Assembly (NCBI GenBank): GCA_024404295.1 | Contig: JAKSQE010000042.1 | Coordinates: forward strand, 1-9,906 | Length of the DNA stretch: 9,906 bases | From: Oscillibacter sp. | GTDB taxonomy: Bacteria; Bacillota; Clostridia; Oscillospirales; Oscillospiraceae | Reading direction: 5' to 3' | In this document: positions 6,237 to 9,906 of the stretch, in pieces | Numbering within the stretch: position 1 is the stretch's first letter | Layout: every line of letters begins with the position of its first letter | The notes under the pieces: model-generated | Database searches by the model: none | The model's input: only the letters and a program-made list of their open reading frames with translations | What the model was told of the DNA's origin: nothing | Made by a program: the position numbers and the translations under genes

Positions 6237-7403
6237 TTAACCTCGGGATTCACGAGGAATGATAAACTCAAAATTACCGTTTTCTTCGGAACGGGTCAGC
6301 TTGCCGTTGGCGGCCATGATCACCTCGTCCAGCAGAGCCTTGCCCGCTTCCTCAACCGTCGCTCCCCGCAGAACAATACCTGCGTTGAAGTCTAGCATAC
6401 AGGACAGCTCCTCATAGCTCTTGGGATTACCGGTAATCTTGAACACCGGCATCACCGCATTGCCCAAAGGCGATCCGCGTCCGGTGCTGAACACATTCAG
6501 ATTTGCGCCCGCCATTGCGAAGCCGCTGGTGGCATTTCCGTCAATACCGGGAGCCCGGAGATCCAGGATCCACACACCCGGGTGAGGGACATGCTGGCCT
6601 GCAGTAATGAGCCCCTGAATAGGAGAGCGGGTGCCAATCTTCTTAATGTTGCCCATGGACTTTTCCACCAGCGTCGTAATGCCGCCGGCCTTATTGCCCG
6701 GGGTAGGATTGACCTCTTCGATCGACTGACCGTGATCACGCACATACTCCGCACGCAGTTCATCGCACATCTGAATAATCTCAAGGCCAACCTCAGGCGT
6801 AACTGCGCGCTCTGCCAAAATGTGTTCGCTGCCGGGGAACCCGGCCACCTCGCTGATGATGACGCTGCCGCCTTCCTCTACGATCAGATCCGTCATCTCG
6901 CCGATCGTGATATTGCCGGAAAGTGCCGTTGTCCAGTCCGAACCACCGCACTGCACCGCAAGAACCAGTTTGGACAGCGGATACTCCTTGCGCTCCTGCG
7001 CCGCAGCCTCTTCCTGATAGGTCTTTACGATCTCAATGCCCTTTGCCAGCGCCTGCTTGGGGCCGCCGCAATCCTGAATGCCAATATAGCTGACAGGCTT
7101 ACCGGTTGCCGCAATATCAGCCATGATCTTATTATGATCCGTCTGCTCGCAGCCGAGGCCCACCAGCAAAACAGCATAAACATTGGGATTGAGTGCCGCA
7201 GCAGTCAGTGCCAGGCAAGTGCGGGAATGGTGATCTGCGACCTCAACGCAGCCACAGTCGATAGGGATCACATTGGCACCGGTATTCTGCGCGACCTGCT
7301 GTGCAACCGTGTTGGAGCAGTTCACCATACTCAATACCAGCACATAGTTACGGATACCAATGCTGCCATCGGCACGCTCGTAACCCATAAATGTCTTACT
7401 CAC
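6237..7403 (-). CDS. UxaA/GarD-family dehydratase or lyase, large subunit
   Basis: This 388-residue cytoplasmic protein corresponds to the C-terminal part of altronate/galactarate dehydratases, which remove water from sugar acids using a divalent metal. Family motifs are FMGYERADGSIGIRNYVLVL at the start, VNCSNTVA (28-35), VGLGCEQ (81-87), QCGGSD (151-156), NPTPGNKAGG (232-241) and GANLNVFSTGRGSPLG (299-314). The SAF domain found at the N-terminus of single-chain UxaA is absent here and is encoded by the preceding gene. The same two-subunit form is known from sulfolactate sulfo-lyase (SuyA/SuyB), so the eliminated group could be water or something else. The start is a GTG that overlaps the small-subunit stop as GTGA (7400-7403), indicating translational coupling and an obligate pair. 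Substrate unassigned. Confidence 0.92.
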   Translation of the reverse strand: MSKTFMGYERADGSIGIRNYVLVLSMVNCSNTVAQQVAQNTGANVIPIDCGCVEVADHHSRTCLALTAAALNPNVYAVLLVGLGCEQTDHNKIMADIAATGKPVSYIGIQDCGGPKQALAKGIEIVKTYQEEAAAQERKEYPLSKLVLAVQCGGSDWTTALSGNITIGEMTDLIVEEGGSVIISEVAGFPGSEHILAERAVTPEVGLEIIQMCDELRAEYVRDHGQSIEEVNPTPGNKAGGITTLVEKSMGNIKKIGTRSPIQGLITAGQHVPHPGVWILDLRAPGIDGNATSGFAMAGANLNVFSTGRGSPLGNAVMPVFKITGNPKSYEELSCMLDFNAGIVLRGATVEEAGKALLDEVIMAANGKLTRSEENGNFEFIIPRESRG

Positions 7404-7711
7404 CGCAAAGCACCCGCCTTTCTTCTGAACTCTTCAGCGTACTGATTGCAAAGCTGCTCGGTAATATCCTGCAGGTTGTGCGTATGAACCCAGTAGCCTT
7501 TTTCAATATTCTGAGAGGCGCGGCCAATGGGAACGCCGTACTTGTAAACCAGCTCCCCTGCCGCGATGTCCTGCAGCGCAATCTTATGACCCAGCGCAAT
7601 GCTTTCCTTGACAGAGAGTGTGCTGTCGCCGACTTCTACCACATCGCCGACAGAAACGGGCTGGGCAACTACCGCAACAGTATCCACACAATCACATCTG
7701 AGTGCTTTCAT
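7400..7711 (-). CDS. UxaA/SuyA-type SAF-domain small subunit
   Basis: A 103-residue protein made almost entirely of the SAF-type N-terminal domain of the altronate dehydratase family. The diagnostic run is IALGHKIALQDIAAGELVYKYG, followed by VPIGRASQNIEKGYWVHTHN; the GHK and VHTHN elements contribute to substrate and metal binding in related enzymes. The reading frame is open upstream, but the ATG at 7711 is preferred because GAGGAGA precedes it by several bases and the longer version adds 15 residues unrelated to the family. It begins 11 bp after the solute-binding protein gene and its stop overlaps the large-subunit GTG by four bases. Together the two proteins should make one enzyme; alone this domain is not expected to be catalytic. 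Confidence 0.92.
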   Translation of the reverse strand: MKALRCDCVDTVAVVAQPVSVGDVVEVGDSTLSVKESIALGHKIALQDIAAGELVYKYGVPIGRASQNIEKGYWVHTHNLQDITEQLCNQYAEEFRRKAGALR

Positions 7712-7722
7712 ATGGTATCTCC

Positions 7723-8757
7723 TCAGTCCTTGATCGCAGCGGTAATCTGATCCCAAACCTCACCGTACTCGGAAGCAATCTGGGGCCAAACATTGGTGCG
7801 GACATACTCCTTGTAGGTTTCAACGACTTCATCGCTGGGAACATACACAGGAACACCGTTCTCCTCAAAGAGGTTGTTGAACTTCTCCTCGTTGCTCATA
7901 GCCAGATCAAAAGCGCTGCTCTCCAGATCCTTTGCGGCCTGAGTGATGATGGCCTGCTCGTCAGCGCTCAGGCTGTTCCAGGTATCCATGCTCATATACA
8001 GCCAATGGTTCTCCATATGAGTCCTCATGCAGTACACGTACTTTACAATCTCGCGGTAATCGTTCCAGTAGCTCTCGGTGCCGCCGCCGCAGAAGCCGTC
8101 CACAACATGAGTCTGCAGAGCAGTAAAGGCATCAGATGAGGGCAGCGGAGTCGTCTGGAAACCGATAGAAGATGCAAAGCTCTCGAAAGAGTTCATCTGA
8201 GGAACGCGGATCTTCACACCCTTGTTGCCAGTAGGATCGTCAATATTCTGTGCTTCTTCGGTGGTCATAATGGCACCAAAGTACTTGGGAATAACAGCCA
8301 GCAGCTTGATGTTCTGCTCCACTAGACGTTCGCGGATATACTCATAAATCACACCGTCAGTGGAGTTGTAGAACTCCTGTGCCTCATCCCAGTTGGTGAC
8401 CAGATAGGGAGCGATCTGCACAGACAGAGTGGGATCAACGCCGTTGGACATGGAAGCCAGCGCCAACTCAACCTCACCCAGGCCGACAGCCTCCTGCACC
8501 ACGGTATAGTCGCCCAGCTGGTTGTTAGCGTAAATATCAATCTGCAGGCCATCGATCTGACCCATAACATTGTCAGCAAACTCGTGTGCCAGATTATCGT
8601 TATCGGTACCCTCTGCACGCATATGGGACAGCTTCCAGACACGCTGCTGTGCGGCAGACGTGTTGCTGCTCTCGCCTGCGGAAGGTCCGCCGCAGCCGGT
8701 CAGGCAAGCCATGACCAGTACCACAGCTAACATCAGACTAATCGTTCTTTTTTTCAT
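7723..8757 (-). CDS. dctP: TRAP transporter solute-binding lipoprotein (DctP family)
   Basis: A 344-residue extracytoplasmic receptor for the DctQM transporter encoded downstream. It starts with a lipoprotein signal peptide: MKKR, a hydrophobic stretch and the lipobox LTGC, giving Cys22 as the lipidated N-terminus, as expected for a Gram-positive TRAP receptor. Mature-domain signatures include WKLSHMRAEGTDNDNLAHEFADNV, the IYANNQLGDYTVVQEAVGLGEVELAL region, and GVKIRVPQ, where Arg184 is at the position of the arginine that clamps the substrate carboxylate in DctP proteins. This supports a carboxylate-containing ligand. LPSSDAFTALQTHVVDGFCGGG follows; family members usually read PxxEvYtALqtGvvDG. 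The ATG at 8757 has GGAGGT 6 bp upstream. It is 16 bp after the opine dehydrogenase gene. The arginine assignment is inferred from family alignment by eye. Confidence 0.95.
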   Translation of the reverse strand: MKKRTISLMLAVVLVMACLTGCGGPSAGESSNTSAAQQRVWKLSHMRAEGTDNDNLAHEFADNVMGQIDGLQIDIYANNQLGDYTVVQEAVGLGEVELALASMSNGVDPTLSVQIAPYLVTNWDEAQEFYNSTDGVIYEYIRERLVEQNIKLLAVIPKYFGAIMTTEEAQNIDDPTGNKGVKIRVPQMNSFESFASSIGFQTTPLPSSDAFTALQTHVVDGFCGGGTESYWNDYREIVKYVYCMRTHMENHWLYMSMDTWNSLSADEQAIITQAAKDLESSAFDLAMSNEEKFNNLFEENGVPVYVPSDEVVETYKEYVRTNVWPQIASEYGEVWDQITAAIKD

Positions 8758-8773
8758 ACTGTTACCTCCATCT

Positions 8774-9844
8774 TTAATCTAAAAATTCTTTTTTTATATC
8801 AGCGACAGATCTCTGCTCCAGACCCAGACATTTTAAATTTCGGCCTTCCTCCATAAACTGCCTGTTCAGAACAGCATCTGCCAACATGATAACACTATCG
8901 GTTACGGGAGTTGCCACTCCCGCAAGCTTACCGAATGCGGCAAGCGGCACCAGTCCGCTGGGGACATCCTCTGTAATAAAACGGGAGTTCAGTTCCGTGC
9001 CTGCCTTGATCGCCGCATAGGCCTGATTGTTCTGCAGCATTTCATACAGGTTCGCGCCGCTTACTCCGTAAGTGCTCTGCAGCCACTGTGTCAGCGTGGG
9101 AACTTCAATGCCGTACGCTGCAGCCACAGCAACACGCTCCTCATCCATTTTCTCCACAACCGCCGCAACAGAGGGCGTGATGCCATCCACATAATAGAGG
9201 AAGCTCTCTTTTGCATCGACCCGCGCCGCATTCAGCAACATAGGTGCCGGATGGAGCATAGCGCCGGTATTGCCAAAACCCGTGTGCAGCACACTCGGGG
9301 TGTGGATCAATTCCGGAAATTCAGCGCCTATCAGATTCTGAACTTTTTCCCAATCCCCACTGGGGCTAACCGCTGTCGCCATACGAGGCTTCAAGGCAGA
9401 AATCATAATAACGCCGGGTTTCGTTGCACGGCAGGCATAAACCAGATCCTGGGTCTCTGCGACCGTGACATCCTTTCCGGCTGCTAGGAAGACATTACGC
9501 ATCAGGATTGTTCCACCGATATGTCCGGGGCAAAGGAACACCAGCTGTGTAGCCTTAATGAACGGGATCAGCGCCTCCGCAACTGCGGCATGGCTGTCGG
9601 TCGTTGTGGTCACCATGATCACGTCTCTGTTTTCAATGGCTTTCCCGATATCACCGGTAATCAGGTCGATTTCCGCTGTTCCCTCCAGTTTTCCGCTGAC
9701 CTCAAAAAACTTTTTTTCCTGAAGCGCCTTAATCTTGGCCGCATCGATATCATAGAGGCTAACACTGCAACCCAGCATGCTCAGCTGTGCGGCCATAGCC
9801 TGTCCGCCATTTCCGGCACCGATCACTGCATAAGTTGTTTTCAT
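8774..9844 (-). CDS. NAD(P)-dependent opine (octopine/nopaline-type) dehydrogenase
   Basis: A 356-residue two-domain dehydrogenase. The N-terminal Rossmann domain has AVIGAGNGGQAMA (GxGxxG at 9-14) and SLYDID, where Asp32 after the second strand suggests preference for NAD. The C-terminal octopine-dehydrogenase domain has HTGFGNTGAMLHPAPMLLNAARV, with His198 at the position of the catalytic histidine, YVDGITPSVAAVVEKMDEERVAVA, and SRFITEDVPSGLVPLAAFGKLAGVATPVTDSVI. The family reversibly joins a 2-oxo acid to an amino acid, or splits such opines oxidatively; in a catabolic operon with a TRAP importer the splitting or oxidising direction is more likely. Some relatives act on other 2-hydroxy or amino acids, so the substrate is open. 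I chose the ATG at 9844, just after a GGGGGGAT ribosome-binding-like stretch; a start at 9871 would add nine non-family residues. First gene of the operon in this window. Confidence 0.9.
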   Translation of the reverse strand: MKTTYAVIGAGNGGQAMAAQLSMLGCSVSLYDIDAAKIKALQEKKFFEVSGKLEGTAEIDLITGDIGKAIENRDVIMVTTTTDSHAAVAEALIPFIKATQLVFLCPGHIGGTILMRNVFLAAGKDVTVAETQDLVYACRATKPGVIMISALKPRMATAVSPSGDWEKVQNLIGAEFPELIHTPSVLHTGFGNTGAMLHPAPMLLNAARVDAKESFLYYVDGITPSVAAVVEKMDEERVAVAAAYGIEVPTLTQWLQSTYGVSGANLYEMLQNNQAYAAIKAGTELNSRFITEDVPSGLVPLAAFGKLAGVATPVTDSVIMLADAVLNRQFMEEGRNLKCLGLEQRSVADIKKEFLD

Positions 9845-9865
9845 ATCTGATCCCCCCACGCAAAT

Positions 9866-9894
9866 CCTCAAAAGTCGAATGTTCGGATTGTCAA
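9866..9894 (-). promoter_or_regulatory. Possible promoter for the catabolic operon
   Basis: On the minus strand a perfect TTGACA (9894-9889) lies 45 bp upstream of the dehydrogenase start. At the ideal 17-bp spacing the hexamer is TTGAGG (9871-9866), a poor -10 match, so the promoter may need an activator or may not be real. A short dyad, CGAACATTCG (9885-9876), sits between the two hexamers and could be an operator half. The window ends 12 bp further on, so upstream regulators or a better promoter would be out of view. Confidence 0.25.
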
Positions 9895-9906
9895 GCTGTC
9901 CTACAG

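Noticed and set aside
6582..7445. Long plus-strand open frame (287 codons) opposite the UxaA-type genes
   Set aside because: It is antisense to well-supported genes whose protein motifs are conserved, and it shows no recognisable domain of its own. Its openness is a by-product of codon use on the other strand.
9845..9906. Riboswitch or tRNA upstream of the opine dehydrogenase
   Set aside because: Only 62 bp are visible and no conserved riboswitch core or cloverleaf could be drawn.

Overview
The window looks like chromosomal DNA of moderate-to-high GC content from a Clostridia-type Firmicute. My best guess is an Oscillospiraceae/Ruminococcaceae-like gut anaerobe. The guess rests on Gram-positive-style AGGAGG ribosome binding sites, the rplM-rpsI pair, an oxygen-sensitive Fe-S serine dehydratase-type enzyme and a TRAP-based acid-catabolism operon. 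The species cannot be named from this sequence alone.

Left end, plus strand (1-971): the 3' part of rplM (L13) and complete rpsI (S9) form the conserved ribosomal-protein pair, followed by an intrinsic terminator. About 145 bp further on is a second copy of the last ten codons plus stop of rpsI (875-907). It encodes the same ARRAPQFSKR-stop but differs only at synonymous positions, and it has its own strong terminator. This is the pattern left when an integrative element inserts into the 3' end of a gene and supplies a replacement end. No integrase lies between the copies, so the site appears to be a scar.

Junction (972-1728): a cluster of ATGGGTTAA repeats with a perfect 12-bp inverted repeat, then a decayed internal fragment of a second iron-sulfur serine dehydratase (minus strand). 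The fragment has a stop codon and a frameshift, and it lacks both ends, including all cluster-binding cysteines.

Rest of the window (1729-9906): eight tightly packed minus-strand genes. In transcription order they are an opine (octopine/nopaline-type) dehydrogenase, a TRAP solute-binding lipoprotein, the small and large subunits of a split UxaA/altronate-dehydratase-family enzyme, the TRAP small (DctQ) and large (DctM) permeases, a divergent single-chain serine dehydratase-like Fe-S enzyme, and an EamA-family transporter. Most intergenic gaps are below 40 bp or are overlaps (GTGA, TAATG). The exception is a 170-bp gap after dctM, which holds a 17-bp stem-loop followed by a T-run.

Taken together, the operon would import an organic acid or amino-acid conjugate through TRAP, oxidatively split or oxidise it with the opine dehydrogenase, and eliminate water or another beta-substituent with the UxaA-type and serine-dehydratase-type lyases to give 2-oxo acids and ammonia. 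The substrate is unknown. The combination, together with altered active-site motifs in the serine dehydratase homologue, makes this a candidate for an undescribed catabolic pathway.
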